Shown here one piece after another: positions 52,916 to 62,109 of a stretch of 64,000 nt of DNA. The notes beneath the pieces are model-generated. The model saw only the letters and a program-made list of their open reading frames with translations. It was not told the DNA's origin and did no database searches. The DNA is from SLRI01 sp942491185 (GTDB taxonomy: Bacteria > Pseudomonadota > Alphaproteobacteria > Geminicoccales > Geminicoccaceae): the NCBI GenBank assembly GCA_942491185.1, contig CALOAB010000021.1, forward strand, positions 1 through 64,000, written 5' to 3'. Both the position numbers and the translations under genes were made by a program. How positions within the stretch are numbered: the stretch's first letter is position 1; each line of letters begins with the position of its first letter.

Positions 52916-54361
52916 TCAGGGGCTGCGGACGATATGGATGTCCAGCTCCCTGATCTTCTTGCGAAGCGTGTTGCGGTTCAAGCCCAGGATGTCCGCAGCG
53001 CGCAATTGATTGCCGCGCGTGGCTTGCAACGCTCGGGCGATCAACGGTCGCTCGAGCTCCTCAAGCACGCGAGCATAGACACCGGGCGGCGGCAGCTCGC
53101 CGCCATAGCTCGAGAAATAGAGGTCCACATGGCGGGCCACGGCACCGCTCAGGCTCTCATTCGCAGTGTCTGCCTCCTCGCCATTGCTCGCCGGCTTGGT
53201 CTCGACGAGCTCGCCGTCGATGACAGCCTCGCCGATGACGTCCTCGCTGTAGAGAACGGCCAGCCGACGCACGAGATTCTCGAGCTCGCGCACATTGCCC
53301 GGCCAGTCATGCGCCTTGAGCCGGCGGATCGCGTCCGCATCGAGGGTCTTGAGCGCCAGGCCTTCCTCGTTGGCCTTGCCGAGGAAATGCTGGGCCAGTG
53401 CCGGGATGTCGTCGAGCCGCTCGCGCAGGGCGGGCAGGCGCAGCGGGACCACGTTGATGCGGTAGAAGAGGTCCTCGCGGAACAGGCCCTGGGCCACCAT
53501 CTGCTGCAGGTTGCGGTGGCTGGCGGCGACGATCCTGACATTGGCCTTGACCGGCTGGTTGCCGCCAACGGGGATGAACTCGCCCTGCTGCAGCACGCGC
53601 AGGAGGCGGGTTTGCGCCTCGAGCGGCATGTCGCCGATCTCATCGAGAAAGAGCGTGCCGCCCTCGGCCTGCTCGAAACGGCCAGCGCGCTTCGCCGAGG
53701 CGCCGGTGAACGAGCCCTTCTCGTGGCCGAACAGCTCGCTCTCGATCAGCTCGCGCGGGATCGCCGCCATGTTGACGGCGACGAACGGACCGTTGCGGCG
53801 CTTGCCGAAATCGTGCAGCGCCTTGGCGACCAGCTCCTTGCCGGTGCCGGATTCGCCGGCGATCAGCACGGTGAGGTCGGTGCCGGTGAGGCGTGCGATG
53901 ATCCGATAGATCTCCTGCATCGCCGGTGCCCGGCCGATGATCGGCAGCTGCTCCTCGTGCAACGGTTCCCGGGCATTGCGCATCGACCGAGCGCTGCGGC
54001 GCTCGAGCGAGCGCTGGACGGTGGCGAGCAGGCTGGTGATGTCGAAGGGCTTGGGCAGGTATTCGAAGGCGCCGCGCTCGGTCGCCCTAACCGCGGTCAG
54101 CAGCGTGTTGCGGGCGCTCATGACGATGATCGGCAGGTCGGGGCGGAGCTGCTTGATGCGCGGCAGGAGGTCGAGGCTGTTCTCGTCGGGCAGGCCCACA
54201 TCGGTGATGACGACGTCGCCCTCGCCGGCGACGATCCAGCGCCAGAGCGAGCTGGCGATGCTGGTCGCCTGGACGTTGTAGCCCTGGCGTGACAGCGCGC
54301 GAGCGACCACGGTGCGGATGCCCGCATCGTCCTCGGCGATGAGAACGGTCTCGCCGCTCAT
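52916..54361 (-). CDS. ntrC: nitrogen regulator NtrC (NR-I)
   Basis: 481 residues from ATG 54361. Receiver (VLIAEDDAGIRTVVARAL, phospho-Asp in VVITDVGLPDENS), sigma-54 AAA+ domain with Walker A GESGTGKELVAK, the intact GSFTGA loop (FGHEKGSFTGASAKRAGRFE) and GGTLFLDEIGDMP, and a Fis-type HTH (GNQLRAADILGLNRNTLRKKI). Activates sigma-54 promoters under nitrogen limitation. Follows ntrB by 58 bases. Confidence 0.97.
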   Translation of the reverse strand: MSGETVLIAEDDAGIRTVVARALSRQGYNVQATSIASSLWRWIVAGEGDVVITDVGLPDENSLDLLPRIKQLRPDLPIIVMSARNTLLTAVRATERGAFEYLPKPFDITSLLATVQRSLERRSARSMRNAREPLHEEQLPIIGRAPAMQEIYRIIARLTGTDLTVLIAGESGTGKELVAKALHDFGKRRNGPFVAVNMAAIPRELIESELFGHEKGSFTGASAKRAGRFEQAEGGTLFLDEIGDMPLEAQTRLLRVLQQGEFIPVGGNQPVKANVRIVAASHRNLQQMVAQGLFREDLFYRINVVPLRLPALRERLDDIPALAQHFLGKANEEGLALKTLDADAIRRLKAHDWPGNVRELENLVRRLAVLYSEDVIGEAVIDGELVETKPASNGEEADTANESLSGAVARHVDLYFSSYGGELPPPGVYARVLEELERPLIARALQATRGNQLRAADILGLNRNTLRKKIRELDIHIVRSP

Positions 54362-54419
54362 CGCGAACCGGCTGGTTGTCGCATCTCTCGCCTCTCCTGG
54401 GTAGCGCCCGGCCGGATGG

Positions 54420-55526
54420 TCATCGGGCCGCCGGCAGCCTGACCTTGAACACGGCGCCCGGCTGCCCGTCGCCATAACTGACGAGGCCGCCATGCTCGCC
54501 GACGATCTTGGCGACCAGCGACAGACCGAGGCCGCTGCCCTTGGGCTTGGTCGAGACGAAGGGCTGGAACAAATGATTGACCATGTCGGCCGGCACGCCC
54601 AGGCCGTTATCCTGGACCTCGACGGCAATCGGCAGCTCGAGCCGTTCGCCGGCAGCACCCACGCTCATGCGAAAGCCGTGCTGGAACTGGGTGCGCAGCG
54701 TGATCTGGCCGCCCTCCTCGGGCGCCGCCTCGGCCGCGTTCTTGATCAGGTTCAAGAAGACCTGGATCAGCTGGTCGCGGTCGCATTCGACATCGGGCAG
54801 CGACGGATCGTAGCGCTCGACGATGCGCAGATGCCGGGCGAAGCCGTTCTGCGCCAGGCGCCTCACATGCTCGAGCACGAGGTGGATATTGACCGGCTTG
54901 CGCTCGATCCGGCCAGGCGCGCTGAACGCGTCCATGCGGTCGACCAGGGCACAGATCCGATCGGTCTCGTCGCAGATCAGCTGGACCAGCGACCGGTCCT
55001 CGTCGTCCAGGGCGGGAAGCAGGAGCTGGGCTGCGCCGCGAATGCCGGAGAGCGGATTCTTGACCTCGTGCGCCAGCGTCTCGGCGAGCCCGGCGATCGA
55101 TCGCCCGGTATGCTGGTTCGCCGGGCGACGGTCCAGCCGCTCGGCCAAGGAGCAGGGCTGCAGCATCAGCAGGAGCTGCTGCTCCACATCCGGGACCGGC
55201 GTGATATGCGCGTCGACAGTGAGCATCATACCCTTCTTGAGAGCAAGTTCGATGCCATACTCGGATATCGAGCCGGCGCCGCCAGCCACCTGGTTGATGA
55301 GCGCGCCGAGTGTGCTGTGCGGCATCAAGAACTCGTCCATCGTCCGGCCGAGCAGCGCCGGGCGGCCGAGCGACAGCAATTGCTCTGCCGCCGGGTTGGC
55401 GTAGACCACGGCACCCGCCTCGAGCAGCAAAATGGGACTCGGCAGATTCTCGATGATCATCGCCGGGTCGACGGCGCTGCCGCGGGCCGCTATTCGGGCA
55501 AGCTCAGCATTCGCGAGAGCCGTCAT
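54420..55526 (-). CDS. ntrB: nitrogen sensor kinase NtrB (NR-II)
   Basis: 368 residues from ATG 55526; the frame is open to 55613 but the extra residues carry no homology. Soluble kinase: PAS (IIENLPSPILLLEAGAVVYANPAAEQLL), H box LAHEVKNPLSGIRGAAQLL, N box NLIKNAAEAAPEEGG, G boxes VQDNGLGVP and KGSGLGLSLVAKIV. Its kinase/phosphatase balance is set by PII, itself controlled by GlnD (glnD at 25.8 kb). The dusB gene that usually precedes ntrB is absent; ispDF is divergent. Confidence 0.95.
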   Translation of the reverse strand: MTALANAELARIAARGSAVDPAMIIENLPSPILLLEAGAVVYANPAAEQLLSLGRPALLGRTMDEFLMPHSTLGALINQVAGGAGSISEYGIELALKKGMMLTVDAHITPVPDVEQQLLLMLQPCSLAERLDRRPANQHTGRSIAGLAETLAHEVKNPLSGIRGAAQLLLPALDDEDRSLVQLICDETDRICALVDRMDAFSAPGRIERKPVNIHLVLEHVRRLAQNGFARHLRIVERYDPSLPDVECDRDQLIQVFLNLIKNAAEAAPEEGGQITLRTQFQHGFRMSVGAAGERLELPIAVEVQDNGLGVPADMVNHLFQPFVSTKPKGSGLGLSLVAKIVGEHGGLVSYGDGQPGAVFKVRLPAAR

Positions 55527-55569
55527 GGGCGCTTCCACTATTGAGTGTTTTTTGGGCAGTGATGCAGCT

Positions 55570-55588
55570 TTGCCTAACGTTAAGGCAA
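55570..55588. promoter_or_regulatory. 19-base hyphenated palindrome between ntrB and ispDF
   Basis: TTGCCT (55570-55575) and AGGCAA (55583-55588) around AACGTTA, in the 93-base divergent space 44 bases upstream of ntrB. Shape and place suit a dimeric regulator site for ntrB and/or ispDF. It is not a good match to the NtrC consensus. Confidence 0.45.
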
Positions 55589-55619
55589 GAGGTACGGGCT
55601 TTCGTGATGTCACACAAGG

Positions 55620-56837
55620 ATGGCGCAGGTTGATTTTTGGTCACGTGCCACGCCGTACGCCATGGTGAGCGCTTGTGTCGCGCTGGTCATGGCGGCCGGC
55701 AGCGGCGTCCGGCTCGGCGGCGGGCTGCCGAAGCAGTATCAAGACGTTGCCGGGCTACCAATGCTGCGCCGGAGCATCCTGGCGCTGCAGACGTGCCCCG
55801 GTGTGACCGCCGTTCGGGTGGTGATCGGTACCGGGCAGGACGATGGGTATCAGGCTGCCGTCGCCGGCCTCGATCTGCCACCGCCGATCGAGGGGGGTGC
55901 CACCCGGCAGGACAGCGTCCGTCTGGGTCTCGAGGCCCTGGCCGCCGTACCGCCGGATCTGGTGCTGGTGCACGATGCGGCACGGCCATTGGTCTCCCAC
56001 GCCCTTGTGGCGCGGGTGATCGCAGCACTCGACGCCGCGGCCGCGGTGCTGCCGGTCGTGCCCGTGGTCGACACGCTGAAGCGGCTCGACGCCGGCGGCA
56101 ACATCACTGCGGAGGTGTCGCGCGACGCGCTCGCCCGGGCGCAGACGCCGCAGGGCTTTCGCTTCAGGCCGCTGCTCGACGCTCACCGCCGGCACGCTGG
56201 CACCGCCTGCACCGATGATACGGGCGTGGTGGCGCTCGACGGCATCGCCGTGGCGACGGTGCCGGGCGAGGAGGAGAACTTCAAGGTGACGACCGAGGCC
56301 GATCTGATGCGCGCGGAGGTGCTGCTGACGGGAAGCTCCGAGCCGACGGGCGCCCGCCGCTACGTGAGCGCCACAGGCTTCGACGTGCACGCCTTCGCAC
56401 AGGGCAGGCGGCTGATGCTCGGCGGCATCGAGATCCCGCACGACCGGGGTCTTGCCGGCCATTCCGACGCCGACGTGGCGCTGCACGCCATCACCGATGC
56501 GCTGTTCGGGGCCATCGCCGAGGGCGATATCGGCAGCCACTTCCCGCCCTCCGATCCGACCTGGAAGGACGCCGCGAGCGACCAGTTCCTGGTCCATGCG
56601 GCAAGCCGGGTCCGGGCCAGAGGCGGGCGGATCGAGCATGTCGATCTCACCATCATCGGCGAACGGCCGAAGATCGGCCCGCATCGCGACGCGATCCGGC
56701 AGCGCCTGGCGGGCCTGCTCGACGTCGCCGTCGAGCGGGTGAGCGTCAAGGCCACGACCACCGAGCGGCTGGGCTTCTGCGGCCGCGAGGAGGGGCTGGC
56801 GGCGCAGGCCACGGTCAGCGTCAGCCTGCCCGAATGA
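55620..56837 (+). CDS. ispDF: bifunctional 2-C-methyl-D-erythritol 4-phosphate cytidylyltransferase / 2,4-cyclodiphosphate synthase
   Basis: 405 residues; ATG 55662 (MVSACVALVMAAGSGVRLG) is an equally good start. IspD part (about 18-235): VMAAGSGVRLGGGLPKQYQ, VHDAARPL, DTLKRLD, EVSRDALARAQTPQGF, TDDTGVV and ENFKVTTEADL. IspF part (about 245-405): GFDVHAFAQGRRLMLGGIEIPHDRGLAGHSDADVALHAITDAL and KATTTERLGFCGREEGLAAQA. Steps 3 and 5 of the MEP isoprenoid pathway; the fusion is typical of alphaproteobacteria. The next gene overlaps by ATGA. Confidence 0.96.
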   Translation: MAQVDFWSRATPYAMVSACVALVMAAGSGVRLGGGLPKQYQDVAGLPMLRRSILALQTCPGVTAVRVVIGTGQDDGYQAAVAGLDLPPPIEGGATRQDSVRLGLEALAAVPPDLVLVHDAARPLVSHALVARVIAALDAAAAVLPVVPVVDTLKRLDAGGNITAEVSRDALARAQTPQGFRFRPLLDAHRRHAGTACTDDTGVVALDGIAVATVPGEEENFKVTTEADLMRAEVLLTGSSEPTGARRYVSATGFDVHAFAQGRRLMLGGIEIPHDRGLAGHSDADVALHAITDALFGAIAEGDIGSHFPPSDPTWKDAASDQFLVHAASRVRARGGRIEHVDLTIIGERPKIGPHRDAIRQRLAGLLDVAVERVSVKATTTERLGFCGREEGLAAQATVSVSLPE

Positions 56838-57340
56838 GCGCGTTTGCGCCTGAGCTGCGTACCCTTGCCGAAGCAGTGCTGGAGCGCTGCCGACAGGCCG
56901 GGCTCATGGTGGCCACTGCCGAGAGCTGCACGGGTGGGCTGGTAGCCGCCTGCCTCACCGAGATCGCGGGATCGTCCGCCGTGGTCGAGCGGGGATTCGT
57001 CGTTTATGCGAACACGGCCAAGATCGACCTTCTGGGCGTGGCTCCGGCGACGCTCGAGCGCCATGGCGCGGTCTCCGAAGAGACCGCTGGTGAGATGCTG
57101 GCGGGCGCCCTCGCCCGCTCGCCGGCCGATCTCGTCGTGGCGATCACCGGCATCGCCGGCCCGGGCGGCGGCACGGCGGACAAGCCCGTGGGCCTCGTCT
57201 TCATCGGGGTCCAGCGTCGGCGCCGGGCGCCGTTGGTTGAGCGGCATGTGCTTTCCGGTGACCGTGCCGCCGTGCGCGATAGCAGCGTGAAGCGCGCTCT
57301 GGAGCTCCTGCATGTGGTGGCCGGCGCAATCGACGTCTGA
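56834..57340 (+). CDS. pncC: nicotinamide-nucleotide amidase (CinA C-terminal domain)
   Basis: 168 residues, the stand-alone CinA C domain. Motifs: TAESCTGGLVAACLTEIAGSSAVVERGFVVYANTAKIDLLGV with the catalytic Ser/Lys region, ALARSPADLVVAITGIAGPGGGTADKPVGLVFIG. Deamidates NMN to NaMN in pyridine nucleotide salvage. Its ATG overlaps the ispDF stop, so the two are co-translated. Confidence 0.92.
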   Translation: MSAFAPELRTLAEAVLERCRQAGLMVATAESCTGGLVAACLTEIAGSSAVVERGFVVYANTAKIDLLGVAPATLERHGAVSEETAGEMLAGALARSPADLVVAITGIAGPGGGTADKPVGLVFIGVQRRRRAPLVERHVLSGDRAAVRDSSVKRALELLHVVAGAIDV

Positions 57341-57366
57341 CGCCGGCCTGCTACGGTTTCTCGCCG

Positions 57367-57407
57367 TTGACAGACGGCGCCGCCGATCAGTGCTAGAAAG
57401 ATAGCAC
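57367..57407 (+). promoter_or_regulatory. promoter and inverted repeat at the GMC gene start
   Basis: TTGACA (57367-57372), 18-base spacer, weak TGCTAG (57391-57396). The perfect inverted repeat GTGCTA-GAAAGA-TAGCAC (57390-57407) covers the -10 region and ends one base before the ATG at 57409. There is no Shine-Dalgarno sequence upstream of that ATG. Confidence 0.45.
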
Positions 57408-57408
57408 C

Positions 57409-59004
57409 ATGGAGGAGCACGACTTCATCATCGTTGGCGGTGGCTCCGCCGGTTGTGTGCTGGCGGCGCGGTTGTCCGCCGACCCCGATCTCTCCGTCTT
57501 GCTGCTGGAAGCCGGCGGCAGCGACGACGATCCGCGCGTCGTCACACCGGCCAAGTTCGGCAGCTTGCCGAACACGCGCTTCGACTGGGGGTTCCGGACG
57601 GCGCCGCAGGCCGAGCTCTGCGGGCGGCAGATCGGCTACCCGCGCGGGCGGTGCATCGGCGGCACGGGCTCGATCAACTACATGATCTATCTTCGTGGCG
57701 AGCCGTCGGACTATGACCATTGGCGCCAGCTCGGCTGTGCGGGCTGGTCATGGACGGACGTGCTGCCCTACTTCCGCCGCGCCGAGGCGTTCCATGTCCA
57801 GGGCGACCCAGAACTGCACGGCAGCGACGGGCCGCTCGCCATCAACGCCCAGGCCCAGCGCTACACGCTAAGCGAAGTGTTTCTCGCCGCCTGCCAGGAA
57901 GCGGGCATTCCCTTCAATTCCGATCTGAACGGTGCCAACATCGCCGGGTGCGGCTATTTCCCGGCAACGATCGACAGCAATCGGCGTGGCAGCACGGCGC
58001 AAGCCTATCTGCATCCGGCAACAGCGCGGCCGAACCTGACGGTGGTCAGCAATGCGCTGGTCACACGGCTCGTCGTCGAGCGCGGCCGGGTGACCGGGGT
58101 GGACTACGTCGTCCGTGGGACGAGCCACAGCGCCCGGGCAATGCGGGAGACCGTGCTGGCGGCAGGCGCCATCGGCTCGCCGCAACTGCTGCAGCTTTCT
58201 GGCATAGGTCCGGCGGACGTCCTGCGCGCGGCGGATGTCGAGATCGTCCACGACCTGCCTGGTGTCGGCGAAAACCTGCAGGACCATCTGCACTACCGCT
58301 CGCGCTGGGAGGTCAATGCACCCTTGACCCCGTTCGGGCGGAGCGCTGCCGAGGCCGCTGCGATCGAAGCGCGCTACGCCGCCGAGGGAACTGGGCCGCT
58401 CGCGACCAATTATTTCGAGTCGGGCGCGTTCCTGTGCTCCAGCACAGCTGTTGCGTCGCCTGATATCGAGCTCTTGATGATCCCTTATCTGATCAACCCC
58501 GGTGCCCCGGAGCTACGCCCGCCTGACCGGCACGGCTTCACGATCTCCGGGTTCCCCACCCGCCCCCGCAGCCGTGGCCGGGTGACGATCGTCTCGAACG
58601 ACCCCCTCGACAGACCCTCCATCGATCCGTGCTATCTGAGCGATCCCGACGATCTGCGGCTCATGCCCGAGATCATCCGGCGATCCCGCGAGATCGCGAT
58701 GCAGCCGGCGTTCGATAATGTGCGGGGTGTCGAGGTCTCACCCGGCGAACGCAACGCTGCGGCTGACGACCTGATCGCGGACATCCGCGCCTGTGCGTCG
58801 ACGTCCTTCCACCCGGTCGGCAGCTGCAAGATGGGCACCGACGCCATGGCGGTCGTCGATCCCGAGCTTCGCGTGCACGGCCTGGAGGGTCTGCGGATCG
58901 CCGACGCCTCGGTTATGCCGACAATGATCACCGGGCATCCAAACGCACCGACGATCATGATCGCCGAAAAGGCTGCCGAGCTTTGTGCGGCGGCCTGCAC
59001 TTAG
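57409..59004 (+). CDS. GMC-family FAD oxidoreductase (choline dehydrogenase-like)
   Basis: 531 residues, normal for the family. N-terminal FAD loop FIIVGGGSAGCVLAARLS (about 4-21), GGTGSINYMIYLRG (FAD-stacking signature 1), ETVLAAGAIGSPQLLQLSGIGPADVL (signature 2), and the C-terminal active site with His in SFHPVGSCKMG (about 466) and the second residue in ITGHPNAPTIMIAEKAA. It oxidises a primary alcohol, perhaps choline or another polyol, with reduction of FAD. No betaine genes adjoin it, so the substrate is open. The start lies directly behind an inverted repeat. Confidence 0.9.
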   Translation: MEEHDFIIVGGGSAGCVLAARLSADPDLSVLLLEAGGSDDDPRVVTPAKFGSLPNTRFDWGFRTAPQAELCGRQIGYPRGRCIGGTGSINYMIYLRGEPSDYDHWRQLGCAGWSWTDVLPYFRRAEAFHVQGDPELHGSDGPLAINAQAQRYTLSEVFLAACQEAGIPFNSDLNGANIAGCGYFPATIDSNRRGSTAQAYLHPATARPNLTVVSNALVTRLVVERGRVTGVDYVVRGTSHSARAMRETVLAAGAIGSPQLLQLSGIGPADVLRAADVEIVHDLPGVGENLQDHLHYRSRWEVNAPLTPFGRSAAEAAAIEARYAAEGTGPLATNYFESGAFLCSSTAVASPDIELLMIPYLINPGAPELRPPDRHGFTISGFPTRPRSRGRVTIVSNDPLDRPSIDPCYLSDPDDLRLMPEIIRRSREIAMQPAFDNVRGVEVSPGERNAAADDLIADIRACASTSFHPVGSCKMGTDAMAVVDPELRVHGLEGLRIADASVMPTMITGHPNAPTIMIAEKAAELCAAACT

Positions 59005-59040
59005 CACCGAAGAGCGCCGAGTAGCAGGCGGCGAGCCGCT

Positions 59041-59523
59041 CTAGCTGGACGAGGTGACGGCAGCGCCTGCGGGAACGTGCTCGGCACCGCCGGGGCCGTA
59101 GAGCTGCTCGGCGCGGGTCTCGAAGGCGGCGACCATGCGTTGCACGGCTTCGTTGAAGAGCATGCCGATCAGGCTTTGCAGCATGCGTGAGCGGAACTCG
59201 AAATCGACGTAGAAGTCGACGATGCAGCCGCCGTCCTCGGCTGGCAGGAAGCGCCAATGGTTGTTGAGGTACCGAAACGGGCCGTTGATGTACTCGACAT
59301 CGACGCCCTCTTTCGGGATCAGGGTCACCTTCGAGCTGAAGCGCTCGCGGAACACCTTGAAGGCGATGACCAGGTCAGCCCAGAAGACGTCACCGTCGCG
59401 CTTGGTGATCCGGGCTGCCTTGCACCAGGGCAGGAACTCAGGGTAGCGCTCGACCCTGGAGACCAGGTCGAAGAGCTGCTCTGGGGTGTAGGGCAGGTGG
59501 CGTTGCTCGGCGTGTGTCGGCAT
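59041..59523 (-). CDS. COQ10/RatA-type START-domain protein
   Basis: 160 residues, one polyketide_cyc/START domain: LPYTPEQLFDLVSRVERYPEFLPWCKAARI at the N-terminus, GPFRYLNNHWRFLP, and CIVDFYVDFEFRSRMLQSLIGMLFNEAVQRMVAAFETRA at the end. Relatives include COQ10, which binds ubiquinone in the respiratory chain, and RatA, named as a ribosome-binding toxin. With lipA and lpd next door and no antitoxin gene, the quinone-binding role is more likely. Confidence 0.88.
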   Translation of the reverse strand: MPTHAEQRHLPYTPEQLFDLVSRVERYPEFLPWCKAARITKRDGDVFWADLVIAFKVFRERFSSKVTLIPKEGVDVEYINGPFRYLNNHWRFLPAEDGGCIVDFYVDFEFRSRMLQSLIGMLFNEAVQRMVAAFETRAEQLYGPGGAEHVPAGAAVTSSS

Positions 59524-59546
59524 TGTACGGCAAAGATGGCAGTAAT

Positions 59547-60458
59547 TCAGGCGGCGGCAAGGGCGGCGTTGCGCGCGTCGCGCAGCCGGGCGAAGTCGTC
59601 GCCGGCATGATACGATGACCGGGTGAGCGGTGTCGCCGAGACCAGGTGGAAGCCTTTGGCACGCGCCGACCGCTCGATTCCCTTGAACTCCTCTGGATCG
59701 ACGAAGCGGACGACCTCGTGGTGCCGAGGCGTCGGCTGCAAGTACTGGCCCACGGTCAGGAAATCGACGTCGGCCGAGCGCATGTCGTCCATGACCTGGA
59801 GGATCTCGCGCTTCTCCTCGCCGAGGCCGACCATGATCCCGGACTTGGTGAAGATCTGCGGGTCCAGCTCCTTCACTTGCTGCAGCAGCCGGAGCGAGTG
59901 GAAGTAGCGAGCGCCGGGCCGCACGGTGCGGTAGAGCCGCGGCACGGTCTCGAGGTTGTGATTGTAGACGTCGGGCCGGGCCTCGACAATCTTCTCGACG
60001 CCGCCGGGCTTCCGCAGGAAATCGGGGGTCAGGATCTCGATGGTCGTCGTGGGCGAGGCCTTGCGGATTGCCTCGATGCAGCGGACGAACTGGAAGGCAC
60101 CGCCGTCCGGCAGGTCGTCACGGTCGACCGAGGTGATGACGACGTGGCGGAGGCCCATGGTCACCACCACCTCGGCGAGGTTGCCGGGCTCCATGGGATC
60201 GACGGCCTTGGGCAGCCCGGTCTTGACGTTGCAGAAGGCGCAGGCGCGGGTGCAGGTGTCGCCGAGAATCATTACGGTCGCATGCTTCTGAGTCCAGCAC
60301 TCGCCGATATTCGGGCAGGCTGCCTCCTCGCAGACCGTGTGCAGGCGCTTCTCGCGCATCAGCTGCCGCGTCTCGTGGTAGGTCGCCGAGCTGGGCGCCT
60401 TGACCCTGATCCAGGCGGGCTTGCGGGTGATCTTGCGGTCGAGAGTGACGGTGGCCAT
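59547..60458 (-). CDS. lipA: lipoyl synthase
   Basis: 303 residues. Radical-SAM enzyme that inserts two sulfurs into octanoyl groups on E2/H proteins. Auxiliary-cluster Cys set in CEEAACPNIGECW, radical-SAM cluster C-x3-C-x2-C in TCTRACAFCNVKTG, and a conserved substrate/SAM path HVVITSVDRDDLPDGGA, MVGLGE, QYLQPTPRHHEV. Follows lpd on the same strand; its product is needed by the complexes that use Lpd. Confidence 0.96.
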   Translation of the reverse strand: MATVTLDRKITRKPAWIRVKAPSSATYHETRQLMREKRLHTVCEEAACPNIGECWTQKHATVMILGDTCTRACAFCNVKTGLPKAVDPMEPGNLAEVVVTMGLRHVVITSVDRDDLPDGGAFQFVRCIEAIRKASPTTTIEILTPDFLRKPGGVEKIVEARPDVYNHNLETVPRLYRTVRPGARYFHSLRLLQQVKELDPQIFTKSGIMVGLGEEKREILQVMDDMRSADVDFLTVGQYLQPTPRHHEVVRFVDPEEFKGIERSARAKGFHLVSATPLTRSSYHAGDDFARLRDARNAALAAA

Positions 60459-60589
60459 CAGGCTTCCCCAGCCTCTGCAAACGAGCGTCGTTGCGGCCGA
60501 AGGCCGCTCAAGTCATCGAGCATATAAGGCATTTCTCCGGCGCGACAGCCCCGCCCGGCGCCGAACCTGCCCCGCCGGCAGCGCATGGC

Positions 60590-61990
60590 TCAGAAATGGA
60601 TGGCGCGCCCATACGCGTCGAGCACCGACTCGTGCATCATTTCCGATAGCGTCGGGTGGGGGAAGATGGTGTGCATCAGGTCGAGCTCGGTGGCCTCGAC
60701 CTGGCGCGCGATGACGTAGCCCTGGATCAGCTCGGTCACCTCGGCGCCGATCATGTGGGCACCCAATAGCTCGCCGGTCTCGGCGTCGAACACCGTCTTG
60801 ACCATGCCTTCGGGCTCACCCAGCGCGATCGCCTTGCCGTTGCCGATGAAGGGGAACTTGCCGACCTTGACCTTGTGGCCCTTCTCCTTGGCCACGGCCT
60901 CGGTGAAGCCCACCGACGCCACTTGCGGGCTGCAATAGGTGCAGCCGGGGATCTTCGTCACGTCCATCGGGTGCAGGCCCTCGACGCCGGCGATCTTCTC
61001 GACGCACATGACGCCTTCGTGGCTCGCCTTGTGCGCAAGCCAGGGGGCGCCGACGACGTCGCCGATGGCGTAGACGCCGGGCTCGCCGGTCCGGCACCAC
61101 TGGTCGATGACGATATGCGAGCGGTCGACCTTAACCTTCGTGGCTTCTAGCCCGAGATTTTCGACATTGCCGACGATGCCGACGGCCATGATCACGCGGT
61201 CGACGGTGAGCTCCTGGCTCTTGCCGCCGACCTCGATGGTGACGGTGACATTGTCCTTGCCCTTCTTCAGCCCCTTCACCTGGGCCTTGGTCAGGCACTT
61301 GATGCCGCGCTTCTCGAACTGCTTTTGCGCGAAGGCCGAGATGTCGGCGTCCTCGACGGGTAGGACACGGTCGAGCACCTCGACCACGGTGACCTCGGCA
61401 CCCATCGAGCGGAAGAAGCTCGCGAACTCGATGCCGATGGCGCCACTGCCGACGACGAGCAGCGATTTCGGCATGACATCCGGGACCATCGCTTCCTTGT
61501 ACGACCAGACCAGCTTGCCGTCGCTCTCGAGGCCGGGGAGCTGGCGGGCTCGGGCGCCCGTGGCGAGGATGATGTGCTTGGCGGCGAGCGTCTCCTTGCC
61601 GCCCTTGGTCAGCGTCACCTCGATCTTGCCGCCACCGGCCAGCTTGCCGGTGCCGTCGAAGACTGGAACCTTGTTCTTCTTCAAGAGGTGGCCGACGCCC
61701 TTGGAGAGCTGGCCGGCGACGCCGCGCGAGCGCTTGACCACCTTCTCCAGGTCGAAGCTCACCTTCTCGGCCTTGAGGCCGAAGGCTTCGGCGTGGTGGA
61801 AATTGTCGTAGACCTCGGCCGTGCGCAGCAGCGCCTTGGTCGGAATGCAGCCCCAGTTCAGGCAGATGCCGCCCAGATGCTCGCGCTCGACGACGGCCGC
61901 CTTCAGGCCGAGCTGGGCCGCACGGATCGCCGCCACATAGCCGCCCGGACCACCGCCGACGACGACGATGTCGAATGAGGTGTCGGCCAT
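60590..61990 (-). CDS. lpd: dihydrolipoamide dehydrogenase
   Basis: 466 residues from ATG 61990 (AGGGAG about 9 bases upstream). E3 subunit of 2-oxoacid dehydrogenase complexes and the glycine cleavage system. FAD loop VVVGGGPGGYVAAIRAAQLG, redox disulfide GGICLNWGCIPTKALL, NAD loop LLVVGSGAIGIEFASFFRSMGAEVTVVE, and the C-terminal His-Glu pair in HTIFPHPTLSEMMHES. No pdh genes are in the window. Confidence 0.96.
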   Translation of the reverse strand: MADTSFDIVVVGGGPGGYVAAIRAAQLGLKAAVVEREHLGGICLNWGCIPTKALLRTAEVYDNFHHAEAFGLKAEKVSFDLEKVVKRSRGVAGQLSKGVGHLLKKNKVPVFDGTGKLAGGGKIEVTLTKGGKETLAAKHIILATGARARQLPGLESDGKLVWSYKEAMVPDVMPKSLLVVGSGAIGIEFASFFRSMGAEVTVVEVLDRVLPVEDADISAFAQKQFEKRGIKCLTKAQVKGLKKGKDNVTVTIEVGGKSQELTVDRVIMAVGIVGNVENLGLEATKVKVDRSHIVIDQWCRTGEPGVYAIGDVVGAPWLAHKASHEGVMCVEKIAGVEGLHPMDVTKIPGCTYCSPQVASVGFTEAVAKEKGHKVKVGKFPFIGNGKAIALGEPEGMVKTVFDAETGELLGAHMIGAEVTELIQGYVIARQVEATELDLMHTIFPHPTLSEMMHESVLDAYGRAIHF

Positions 61991-62109
61991 GGCGTTGCTC
62001 CCTGAGGTGTTGTTCTCGGCGCGGGTGTTGGTTGTGGCGGCTCGGCCCAGCTTGTCAACCAACGCGGCGCACTGCATATGTAGAACTGTCCCACAATGGA
62101 GCCCAGGCA

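Noticed and set aside
59041..59523. RatA ribosome-targeting toxin
   Set aside because: No RatB-like partner gene; the lpd-lipA context and the fold fit the COQ10-like quinone-binding group.
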